Program-made: the position numbers and the translations under genes
Assembly: GCA_030433275.1 (NCBI GenBank)
Contig: JAUILK010000005.1
Location: 55,334 to 119,333, forward strand
DNA length: 64,000 bases
DNA from: Gammaproteobacteria bacterium
GTDB taxonomy: Bacteria > Pseudomonadota > Gammaproteobacteria > Nitrococcales > Nitrococcaceae
Direction: 5' to 3'
In this document: in pieces, positions 57,027-64,000 of the stretch
How the letters are laid out: each line of letters opens with the position of its first letter
Numbering within the stretch: position 1 is the stretch's first letter
The notes under the pieces: model-generated
The model's input: the letters and a program-made list of their open reading frames with translations, nothing else
What the model was told of the DNA's origin: nothing
Databases searched by the model: none

Positions 57027-58777
57027 CTCCGGTCAAGACGCAGCCGATTCTGGAGGCACGGGAGGTCACACGGACGTTTCGCTCGGGACAACGGTGTATT
57101 ACTGCGCTTGCTGCAGTGGATCTAGTAGTTCTCCGCGATGGTGTGATTGGATTAATCGGTCCCGACGGAGCCGGTAAGACGACCTTTATGCGTCTTGCCG
57201 CGGGATTGCTGCGGCCCGATTCCGGCGAGGTTTGGGTTCAGGGGTTGAGCACTCGAGACCAGGCCCTGGCGATTCAGTCTCGAATCGGCTACATGCCTCA
57301 GCGCTTTGGTCTGTATTCTGACCTAACAGTTCGCGAGAATTTGGACCTGTACGCTGACCTGCAAGGCGTCGCCCCAGCGAACCGCTCTACCCGCTACGAT
57401 GTGCTGATGCAAATGACTGGGTTGGGGGGGGTTCAGCAGCGGCTCGCTGGCAATCTCTCTGGCGGCATGAAGCAGAAGCTGGGCTTAGCCTGTACGTTAA
57501 TTCAGCCGAAGGAACTGTTGCTTCTCGATGAACCTACGGTCGGCGTTGATCCCGTTTCGCGCCGCGAGCTCTGGCAGATCATCGACCGCTTGGTCGAGGA
57601 AGAGCAGATTACGGTGCTGCTCAGTACAGCCTATATGGACGAGGCTGAACGTTGCCGGTATGTGTATGTGCTGCATAACGGCTATGTACTCTCTCATGGC
57701 GAGCCGCAGGCATTATGTAGCCGAATGCAAGGCTGTGGCTACGCCGCGCGCGCTCCTGGCGTGCATCGCCGCGCGTTGCAAGGGTACCTTGTTCGAGCGT
57801 CCGGCGTTCTTGATGCAGTGATAGAACGCGAATGGCTTCGGGTCGTTACTGAGCCGGAGTTGTCCCCGGAACGGTTGAAAGAGTGTGCTGGAGTGCCGAG
57901 CCTTGAGCTCGATCCGTTGCCAGCTCGCTTCGAAGACGCATTCATTGCCGAGTTTAGAGCCGTGGGGTCACGCTGGCAAACGACAGTCAGCGGCTGGGCG
58001 CCGCCACAGACGAGCAGCGAGCCGGAAACAGTAATTCGAGTCAACGCCCTGGGGCGCCGTTTCGGTGATTTTCATGCGGTGCGCGATTTGAGCTTCGAGG
58101 TGAATCGGGGTGAAATCTTCGGATTGCTGGGTGCCAACGGTGCCGGCAAATCCACCACATTTCGTATGCTTTGCGGTCTGTTGCCTCCCTCCTCCGGCGA
58201 ACTCAGCGTGGCCGGGGCTGATCTGCGTCGGGCCTCAGCTGCTGCCCGGGCGCGTATTGGTTATGTCTCCCAGAGCTTCGCTCTATATGGGCAGCTGACC
58301 GTGACGCAAAACCTGCGTTTCTTCGCGAATGTTTATAATTTGCGAGGAGACCGTCGCCGCGAGCGTATTGGTTGGGCGCTGGACGGGTTCGAACTGCGCG
58401 CGCTCGCCAACGTCGACGCCGAGGATCTTTCACTCGGCTTCAAGCAGCGCTTAGCGCTTGCCGCCGCCTTGCTGCATCAGCCCGAGATTCTATTCCTCGA
58501 TGAACCGACCTCTGGTGTCGATCCGCTGGCGCGGCGTGAATTCTGGCAGCTGATCAATGCGCTGGCCGAATGCGGGGTGACTGTGCTGGTGACGACCCAC
58601 TTTATGGAAGAGGCGGATTATTGTGATCGACTGGTGATCATGGCGGGCGGGCAGCTGCTCGCTTTGGGTACCCCTGAGTCGATCAAGCAGCAGGTGGCGG
58701 GCGGGCGTTCGGCGTTACCCAGCATGGAGGAAGCTTTCATCGCCTTGGTTGAATCCCCTCAACGGGAGGTCGGGTGA
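57023..58777 (+). CDS. Double ABC ATPase of exporter, YbhF-like
   Basis: Two complete ABC domains are fused in 584 residues. The first has Walker A GPDGAGKTTFMR, signature LSGGMKQKLGLACTL and Walker B LLLLDEPTVGVDP. The second has GANGAGKSTTFRM, an altered signature LSLGFKQRLALAAAL and LFLDEPTSGVDP. The altered second signature is usual in this family. ATG 57023 overlaps the adaptor stop (ATGA); a TTG at 57005 is less likely. The permease genes follow directly. Confidence 0.92.
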   Translation: MTPVKTQPILEAREVTRTFRSGQRCITALAAVDLVVLRDGVIGLIGPDGAGKTTFMRLAAGLLRPDSGEVWVQGLSTRDQALAIQSRIGYMPQRFGLYSDLTVRENLDLYADLQGVAPANRSTRYDVLMQMTGLGGVQQRLAGNLSGGMKQKLGLACTLIQPKELLLLDEPTVGVDPVSRRELWQIIDRLVEEEQITVLLSTAYMDEAERCRYVYVLHNGYVLSHGEPQALCSRMQGCGYAARAPGVHRRALQGYLVRASGVLDAVIEREWLRVVTEPELSPERLKECAGVPSLELDPLPARFEDAFIAEFRAVGSRWQTTVSGWAPPQTSSEPETVIRVNALGRRFGDFHAVRDLSFEVNRGEIFGLLGANGAGKSTTFRMLCGLLPPSSGELSVAGADLRRASAAARARIGYVSQSFALYGQLTVTQNLRFFANVYNLRGDRRRERIGWALDGFELRALANVDAEDLSLGFKQRLALAAALLHQPEILFLDEPTSGVDPLARREFWQLINALAECGVTVLVTTHFMEEADYCDRLVIMAGGQLLALGTPESIKQQVAGGRSALPSMEEAFIALVESPQREVG

Positions 58778-59919
58778 TCAAAATGAGCGTACCGTGGCAG
58801 GCAAGTCGCGTGCGGCGGTTGTGGGGGTTGCTGCGCAAAGAATTATTACAGATCGTACGTGATCCGAGTAGCATCGCAATTGCGTTTGTCATGCCAATTG
58901 TACTGCTGTTGTTATTCGGCTACGGGGTATCGCTGAACGCGCGCAATGTTCCAGTGGCTTTGGTGGTGGAGCAGCCCAATGGTGTGACGGCCGACTTTGC
59001 GGGTAGCTTCCGGCATTCTGAGTTTCTGAGCATGGTCCAACTACCCAATATGCATACCGCGAAGCGGGCTCTGCGGGCCCATCAAGTGGATGCGGTCATG
59101 CATTTGCGTTCCGAGTTTGCCAGGAAAATGCAAGCGGGGCGCAGTGCGCCGATCCAAGTCCTGCTCAACGGTGTCGATGCCAATACCGCTCGGATCGTCC
59201 GGGGCTATATCGAAGGGAGCCTGAACGGTTGGCTGCAGCAGCGTGCCGCACGGCAGGGACAACGATTCGCACCACCCGTGGTGCTAGCGAGCCGTATTTG
59301 GTTCAATCCTAATGTTCGTAGCCGAAACTATTTGGTGCCGGGCTTGATTGCGGTCATCATGACTTTGATTGGCGCCATGTTGACTGCACTGGTGGTGGCC
59401 CGTGAGTGGGAGCGAGGCACCATGGAGGCGTTGATGGTGACCCCGGTCACCATTGGGGAGGTGCTGCTCGGCAAACTGTTGCCGTACTTTCTGCTCGGCA
59501 TGGGAGGCATGATCGTTTCGGTGGTCCTGGCGCTGTGGCTGTTCGACGTGCCGTTGCGGGGAAGCGTGTGGGTTTTGCTTGTCGTTTCGGCGATGTTCAT
59601 GCTGGCTGCGCTGGGTATGGGGCTGCTCATCTCGGTGAGCACGCGCAGTCAGTTTAACGCCGGACAAGCGGCGATTGTGAGTACCTTTTTGCCGGCGTTC
59701 CTGTTATCGGGATTCATTTTCGATATTCACAGCATGGTTGGTCCCATCCGCCTGCTGACCTATCTCATCCCCGCGCGCTACTTCGTTTCTTTTCTGCAAA
59801 CCAGTTTCCTTGCCGGCGATGTTTGGCCGGTTATCTTCGCCGATGTCTCGGCCCTTGCGATTATGGCTGCGATTCTGCTCGGTATCACCCTGCGCCGCTC
59901 GCGCAAACGGCTTGATTGA
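58774..59919 (+). CDS. ABC-2 type permease, YbhS-like
   Basis: The 381-residue permease has a first span near residue 28 (IAIAFVMPIVLLLLFGYGVS), a long periplasmic loop (about 50-180) and five more spans in the C-terminal half, the ABC2_membrane pattern with EWERGTMEALMVTPV between spans 2 and 3. The GTG start overlaps the ATPase gene by four bases; an ATG at 58783 is also possible. The partner permease follows. Confidence 0.9.
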   Translation: MIKMSVPWQASRVRRLWGLLRKELLQIVRDPSSIAIAFVMPIVLLLLFGYGVSLNARNVPVALVVEQPNGVTADFAGSFRHSEFLSMVQLPNMHTAKRALRAHQVDAVMHLRSEFARKMQAGRSAPIQVLLNGVDANTARIVRGYIEGSLNGWLQQRAARQGQRFAPPVVLASRIWFNPNVRSRNYLVPGLIAVIMTLIGAMLTALVVAREWERGTMEALMVTPVTIGEVLLGKLLPYFLLGMGGMIVSVVLALWLFDVPLRGSVWVLLVVSAMFMLAALGMGLLISVSTRSQFNAGQAAIVSTFLPAFLLSGFIFDIHSMVGPIRLLTYLIPARYFVSFLQTSFLAGDVWPVIFADVSALAIMAAILLGITLRRSRKRLD

Positions 59920-59924
59920 TTACG

Positions 59925-61037
59925 ATGTGGCAGCGCGTCTTTCATCTGATGCTCAAGGAGTTTCTTGCCCTCCTAAAGGATCCGGCTAGCCGCGCGGTGT
60001 TGGTGCTGCCGCCCATTATCCAAACGGTTATATTCGGTTATGCCGCGACCCTAGACTTGAGCCATATTCGCTATGGTGTCTATGTCGAGGATAGGGCGGC
60101 TCCGGCACGTGAACTATTGGCGCGCTTCGCGGGCTCGCCGACCTTTGCTCAGCGAGTGCAACTCGACAGCCTCGAGCAGGGGCGAGCTCTGCTCGATCGT
60201 GGTGAGCTGCTGTTGTTGGTGCATATCGGGCCGCGGTTCTCCGCGCAGCTATTGCAGCACAAGCCCGCGCCTGTGCAAGTACTCGTCGACGGTCGCAACT
60301 CGAATACAGCGGTAATCGCACAGGGCTATGTACGTGAAATTGTCGATCGGTTCAACGCTCGCTGGATTGTCGAACACTCCGGTTGGCAATCGCCGCAGGC
60401 CCACTTGGTTATCCGGGCGTGGTTCAACCCTAACCTTGAGAGTCGTTGGTTCATTGTCCCCGGCATAATCGGACTGCTGCTGCAAGTAGTCTCGATGTTG
60501 GTTGCCGGACTCTCCATTGCGCGTGAGCGTGAGAGTGGGACTTTCGATCAGCTATTGGTTACACCGGTGCGCCCTTTCGAGATCCTGCTCGGCAAGGCGC
60601 TGCCGGGATTTCTCGTCGGTTTGGCCGAGGGCACATTGATCGTGTTTATCGCTGTGCTCTGGTTCAAGATACCGCTGGTGGGGCAGTTAACAGTACTCTA
60701 TGCGGGTATGGCTTTGTTTTTGTTCGCCACGATCGGTGTGGGTTTGGCAATCTCATCGCTGGCGCTAACAATGCAGCAAGGTCTGCTGGGTGCGTTCTTG
60801 TTTATGGTGCCGTCGGTGCTTCTGTCGGGATTTGCAACTCCGATCGCCAATATGCCAGTGATCGTGCAGTATCTTACGCTGCTTAACCCATTGCGTTATT
60901 TTATGGAAATTCTGCGTGGGGTTTTTTTGGAAGATGCTTCCTTGTATCTCCTTGTGGATCAATTTTGGCCTTTGCTGGTGATCGGCTTGGCAAATTTGGC
61001 CATGGCCGGTTGGATGTTTCGACACCGCCTCCACTGA
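59925..61037 (+). CDS. ABC-2 type permease, YbhR-like
   Basis: The second permease subunit has the same layout: first span near residue 24 (AVLVLPPIIQTVIFGYAATL), periplasmic loop, then five spans with RERESGTFDQLLVTPVRPFE. I prefer the ATG at 59925 (370 residues); a TTG at 59916 would overlap the previous stop. It is probably a heterodimer partner of the preceding permease. Confidence 0.9.
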   Translation: MWQRVFHLMLKEFLALLKDPASRAVLVLPPIIQTVIFGYAATLDLSHIRYGVYVEDRAAPARELLARFAGSPTFAQRVQLDSLEQGRALLDRGELLLLVHIGPRFSAQLLQHKPAPVQVLVDGRNSNTAVIAQGYVREIVDRFNARWIVEHSGWQSPQAHLVIRAWFNPNLESRWFIVPGIIGLLLQVVSMLVAGLSIARERESGTFDQLLVTPVRPFEILLGKALPGFLVGLAEGTLIVFIAVLWFKIPLVGQLTVLYAGMALFLFATIGVGLAISSLALTMQQGLLGAFLFMVPSVLLSGFATPIANMPVIVQYLTLLNPLRYFMEILRGVFLEDASLYLLVDQFWPLLVIGLANLAMAGWMFRHRLH

Positions 61038-61099
61038 GGCTTTGCTGGTGGTGACGCTTGCTGGGTGGGCTCGGAAAGCTGTGGTTTACGAACGCTGAT

Positions 61100-61624
61100 A
61101 TGGGCGTAATTGGTATGCAGATTCGGGTTGATGGCAAGCCGATATGGCGTGGTATGGTTTGGGGTGGGTTCGCACTGGTTCTGGCGATAGTCGGCTGTAC
61201 CGGTCTGTACCGCTCTGCTGATCCGCCCCGCGTTAGTTTGGCGGGTATTCGCGTCCTCGATTTGAGTCTGTTCGAGCAGCGTTATCAGCTGGCGCTGCGG
61301 GTTCAGAATCCGAACCGTTTCGACCTGCCTATCGAAGGCATGAGTTATACGCTGGAGGTGAACGGTTCGGAGTTCGCGCACGGCGTCGACAATCAGAAAA
61401 ACACTATTCCCGCACTCGGCGAGCAGGTCCTGCAGGTTGCTGTGGTAACCAATTTGCTCAGCACACTCGAGCAATTGCGGCGCTGGGAGAAACAGCTACC
61501 GCAGCAGCTCGATTATCGCCTCAAAGGTAAAATGCAGGTTGCTAATATCGCTTTCGATCTGCCGTTTCAATACAGCGGCAAGATCTCCCTGCAGGGAGGC
61601 GAGAGCTCACGAGCCTCCGACTGA
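61100..61624 (+). CDS. LEA-type (WHy domain) lipoprotein
   Basis: The product has a lipoprotein signal with lipobox LAIVGC (Cys33 if the start is 61100) and then a domain of the late-embryogenesis-abundant type 2 family: LSLFEQRYQLALRVQNPNRFDLPIEGMSYTLEVNG is the characteristic region, split here by family convention into VQNPNRFDLPIEG and YTLEVNGSEFA. Function is unknown; such proteins may protect against desiccation or stress. Start choice is uncertain: ATGs at 61100, 61115 and 61154 are possible and none has a clear ribosome-binding site. Its 3' end overlaps the convergent M20 gene by 18 bases. Confidence 0.8.
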   Translation: MGVIGMQIRVDGKPIWRGMVWGGFALVLAIVGCTGLYRSADPPRVSLAGIRVLDLSLFEQRYQLALRVQNPNRFDLPIEGMSYTLEVNGSEFAHGVDNQKNTIPALGEQVLQVAVVTNLLSTLEQLRRWEKQLPQQLDYRLKGKMQVANIAFDLPFQYSGKISLQGGESSRASD

Positions 61625-63052
61625 AGAGGCTGCCTGGCGGTACTGATCGGCGATCACGGCCGCCACGCACGCGGTCAGTCGTTGGGCGGTCGGCAGGTGG
61701 AGAAACTCGTTGGGGCCATGGGCATTGGCATGAGGACCCAAGACTCCCGTAATCAGGAATTGAGCGGTCGGGAAGCGTTCTCCTAGCATCGCCATAAAGG
61801 GGATGCTGCCGCCTTCGCCCATATACGCTGCAGATTGTCCAAAGTAGTCCTGAGAGGCCTGGTCGAGCGCACTGGTGAGCCAGTCGTCTTGTGGCGGCGC
61901 ATCCCACCCGCTTGTTGCCTGAGTAGTTCGGAAGCGCACTCGAGATCCATACGGTGTGTTCGTCTCCAAAATTTGCCGGAGCAAGGCGTTGGCGGATTCG
62001 CCGACGACAGTGGGCGGTAACCGCAAGGACAATCGCAGGGTGGTTGCAGAGCGCAGTACATTGCCGGCATCGGCAAGCGGGGGCAAACCTTCGGCACCGG
62101 TGACCGTCAATGCTGGGCGCCAAGTCCGGTTGAGAATCAGCTGCGTGGGGTCTTCGGTGTTGGGGCGGGCATCGGGGACGAACGGGAAGCGATCGAAGAC
62201 CCGCTCACCTAGGATCTCACCGGCGCGGCGGGCTTGCTCACGCCGCAGCACCGGTATTTCGGCGTATAGCCCGTCGGGAAGAATACGCCCGCTGCCGGCG
62301 TCTTCGATGCGAGCCAATAGTTGGCGGATAATCCTGAAACTGCAGGGCACGATGCCGCTTGCATCTCCCGAGTGGACGCCTTCTGTGAGGATCTCCACGC
62401 TCAGTTCGCCTGCGGCGAGCCCGCGCAACGAACTCGTCAGCCACAGCCGGTCGTAGCTGCCACAACCGGAATCCAGGCAGATCACCAGATCCGGTTGGCC
62501 AAGCCGCTCGCCGAGGGCGTCGATGTAATGAGGCAGATCGTAGCTGCCGCTTTCCTCGCATGCTTCGATCAAGATTAGGCAGCGGCTGTGCGTGATACGC
62601 TGCTCCTGGAGTACTTGCAATGCAGCAAAGGCGGCGAAAAGCGCATAACCGTCGTCCGCACCGCCGCGCCCGTAGAGGCGATCGCCCGACAGCAACGGTT
62701 GCCAGGGTCCCTTGTCCGAATCCCATCCGGTCATCTCCGGCTGTTTATCCAGGTGCCCATAGAGCAGCACGCGGCTCTTGCCGCTGCCAGGGATCTCAAC
62801 CAACAATATCGGCGTGCGACCTTCCAGGCGAATGACCTCTACCGTAATTTGCGCTAGGGTCTGTTCTCGGCACCAATCCTCAGCCAGTGTTATAGCTTCG
62901 TCGATATGGCCGCGGGCGGCCCAATCGGGATCGAATTGCGGCGATTTTGCGGGGATGCGGATGTAATCGATCAACCGGGGGACGATGTGCTGTTGCCAGA
63001 TCTCCGTAATATGCTGCGTCGTTTCGCGCGGGCTTAATGTGGTCATTGTCAT
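61607..63052 (-). CDS. M20 family metallopeptidase
   Basis: The 481-residue protein has the M20 zinc-site pattern: LLYGHLDKQPE (His ligand and catalytic Asp), GRGGADDGYALFAA (bridging Asp), IEACEESGSYDL (catalytic Glu and ligand), CLDSGCG and GPHANAHGPNEFLH (final His). A dimerisation domain sits at about 215-335. It resembles dipeptidase-like or carboxypeptidase M20 enzymes; the substrate cannot be read from sequence. It overlaps the LEA gene tail to tail. Confidence 0.9.
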   Translation of the reverse strand: MTMTTLSPRETTQHITEIWQQHIVPRLIDYIRIPAKSPQFDPDWAARGHIDEAITLAEDWCREQTLAQITVEVIRLEGRTPILLVEIPGSGKSRVLLYGHLDKQPEMTGWDSDKGPWQPLLSGDRLYGRGGADDGYALFAAFAALQVLQEQRITHSRCLILIEACEESGSYDLPHYIDALGERLGQPDLVICLDSGCGSYDRLWLTSSLRGLAAGELSVEILTEGVHSGDASGIVPCSFRIIRQLLARIEDAGSGRILPDGLYAEIPVLRREQARRAGEILGERVFDRFPFVPDARPNTEDPTQLILNRTWRPALTVTGAEGLPPLADAGNVLRSATTLRLSLRLPPTVVGESANALLRQILETNTPYGSRVRFRTTQATSGWDAPPQDDWLTSALDQASQDYFGQSAAYMGEGGSIPFMAMLGERFPTAQFLITGVLGPHANAHGPNEFLHLPTAQRLTACVAAVIADQYRQAASSVGGS

Positions 63053-63088
63053 GCCTTGCGGGATCGCGCTTTTGTGTCAAGCCGGTTT

Positions 63089-63652
63089 TCAACCGGCGGG
63101 GACGCGGAGTCGGGGTGAAGCGATACCGAGCCAATGCTGCTCCAAAAGATAGAATTCCTGCTCCAGGCTTTGGATGGTACCGAGGCGCGCTTCGCGGACA
63201 TGGGCGATGGCGTCACGCGGTGTTGCCCCAAACTCTATGAGAATGCGTGCCGCAATTGTGCCCGTGCGTCCCAGACCTGCCAGGCAGTGGATCACGATCC
63301 GCTCGCCCTTGCGCAAGCGTGCCCGGACGGTCGGCCCACTGGTCTCCCAGCGTTGCTCGAAAGTGGGACCGGGTGCCTGAAAATCGGCAATGGGCAGATG
63401 GTACCAGGCCATGCCAAAGTGCTGCGTCTGGGTGCCGATTGTCTCGATTCCCAAAAAATCGAACTCCTCTTGCTCCATTAGGCTGAGCAAGGCCGTAGCG
63501 CCCCAGGCGCGGATGGCCGCCAAATCCCGCTCCAGCTTGTTATACGCGACATCGGCGGCCTTGAATAGCCGGCCGCGTCCGGGGCAGGCGATCATGCCGA
63601 TGCGCCCACCGCTCGACAAATGCAATGCGTCGATACATAAAGGGTTGTACAT
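63089..63652 (-). CDS. Dual-specificity-type protein phosphatase (CDKN3-like)
   Basis: The 187-residue product has the cysteine phosphatase loop HCLAGLGRTG (Cys123, Arg129) and a likely general acid Asp90 in YHLPIADFQAPG. ACPGRGRLF near the N-terminus is typical of the bacterial group related to CDKN3. It should remove phosphate from protein Tyr, Ser or Thr; the targets are unknown. It lies 36 bases upstream of the M20 peptidase and may be co-transcribed with it. Confidence 0.88.
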   Translation of the reverse strand: MYNPLCIDALHLSSGGRIGMIACPGRGRLFKAADVAYNKLERDLAAIRAWGATALLSLMEQEEFDFLGIETIGTQTQHFGMAWYHLPIADFQAPGPTFEQRWETSGPTVRARLRKGERIVIHCLAGLGRTGTIAARILIEFGATPRDAIAHVREARLGTIQSLEQEFYLLEQHWLGIASPRLRVPAG

Positions 63653-63949
63653 GGCCGCCTCCTGCTATGCCATAAGATTGCCTTGGTTCGATTCCGGGTG
63701 TGCTGGCTGCGGAGCGATGCCCTGTCGCCGTTTGCTGGGTGGCAATTGCGTTACCTCGATCGCTCCGTGGCGAGTCAATGAAAGGCGCGCACACCGCTGC
63801 AGTGCATCATAAATTTAATTGTAGCTCAATCCGTAGGCAAGCACGCGGGTTTGCCTGACCGGGCAACAGTTAATAACCTTTTAGTAAATTCTGCCATGGT
63901 CTGATAGTATTTGGAGTACTGCACCCAAACGTTCCAAGGGGCCCGGAGC
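63653..63949. other. Intergenic region before the last gene
   Basis: About 300 bases separate two divergent genes. It is AT-rich from 63805 to 63915, consistent with promoters on both sides, but I could not fix the -35/-10 pairs. No credible gene was seen. Confidence 0.4.
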
Positions 63950-64000
63950 ATGAGTCGTGAAGCGCACCAAAGTCTGCGGCTGCAAGCGATCAAGGCTGTT
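63950..64000 (+). CDS. Start of an unidentified gene, cut by the window end
   Basis: An ATG at 63950 follows AAGGGG with a spacing of eight bases and opens 17 codons to the window edge (MSREAHQSLRLQAIKAV). The fragment is too short to identify. The good ribosome-binding site and AT-rich upstream DNA support a real start. Confidence 0.45.
   Translation, partial: MSREAHQSLRLQAIKAV

Noticed and set aside
57023..58777. Defective second ABC signature (LSLGF)
   Set aside because: This variation is normal in YbhF/RbbA-type double ATPases as far as I know, so it was not listed as a defect.
1..64000. Prophage, insertion sequence, integron, tRNA or rRNA
   Set aside because: No transposase, integrase, phage structural gene, terminal repeats or tRNA-like cloverleaf was recognised in reading the window.

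Overview
The window looks like chromosomal DNA of a gammaproteobacterium. The evidence is the division and cell-wall (dcw) order murE-murF-mraY-murD-ftsW-murG-murC-murB-ddl-ftsQ-ftsA-ftsZ-lpxC followed by secA, argJ and a Nudix/ThiE-like fusion, then yacG-zapD-coaE-pilD-pilC-pilB on the other strand. No tRNA, rRNA, insertion sequence, integrase or CRISPR array was recognised. Genus cannot be assigned from sequence alone.

Layout. (1) 1-14176, + strand: a tightly packed dcw cluster, mostly with 1-14 nt start/stop overlaps, ending in lpxC. (2) 14181-25528: dciA (DUF721, -), secA, argJ and the Nudix/ThiE-like fusion (+), then on the - strand the type IV pilus/coenzyme A/division group pilB-pilC-pilD-coaE-zapD-yacG. 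(3) 25951-30815, +: an orphan MlaC-like protein and three arginine succinyltransferase (AST) genes in the order astD-astB-astC, without astA or astE nearby. (4) 31-47 kb: an iron-acquisition block. It holds a type I secretion ABC transporter and adaptor, a PepSY reductase with a small membrane partner, a TonB receptor with an N-terminal signalling domain, a 269-residue protein made largely of RTX repeats behind a Fur-box/sigma70 promoter, and a complete aerobactin-like operon (shiF-iucA-iucB-iucC-iucD). (5) 47.5-53.5 kb: sppA, then a CqsA/CqsS-type alpha-hydroxyketone quorum-sensing locus (autoinducer synthase, response regulator, sensor kinase). (6) 54-64 kb: DUF423 protein, thiI, a YbhGFSR-like ABC exporter operon with a palindrome lying exactly between its promoter elements, an LEA-type lipoprotein, an M20 peptidase, a small protein phosphatase and the start of one more gene.

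How the genes work together. Regions 1-2 are housekeeping. In region 4 the apparent logic is that aerobactin-like siderophore is made by IucABCD and exported by the ShiF-like MFS protein. Ferric siderophore enters through the TonB receptor, and iron is probably released by the PepSY reductase. The RTX protein, under a probable Fur-controlled promoter, is the obvious substrate of the type I transporter encoded 4 kb away. Its function is unknown and it is the best candidate for something undescribed. Region 5 is a second notable system: unmistakable CqsA and CqsS homologues, but with a separate LqsR-like response regulator in place of the receiver domain fused to Vibrio CqsS.
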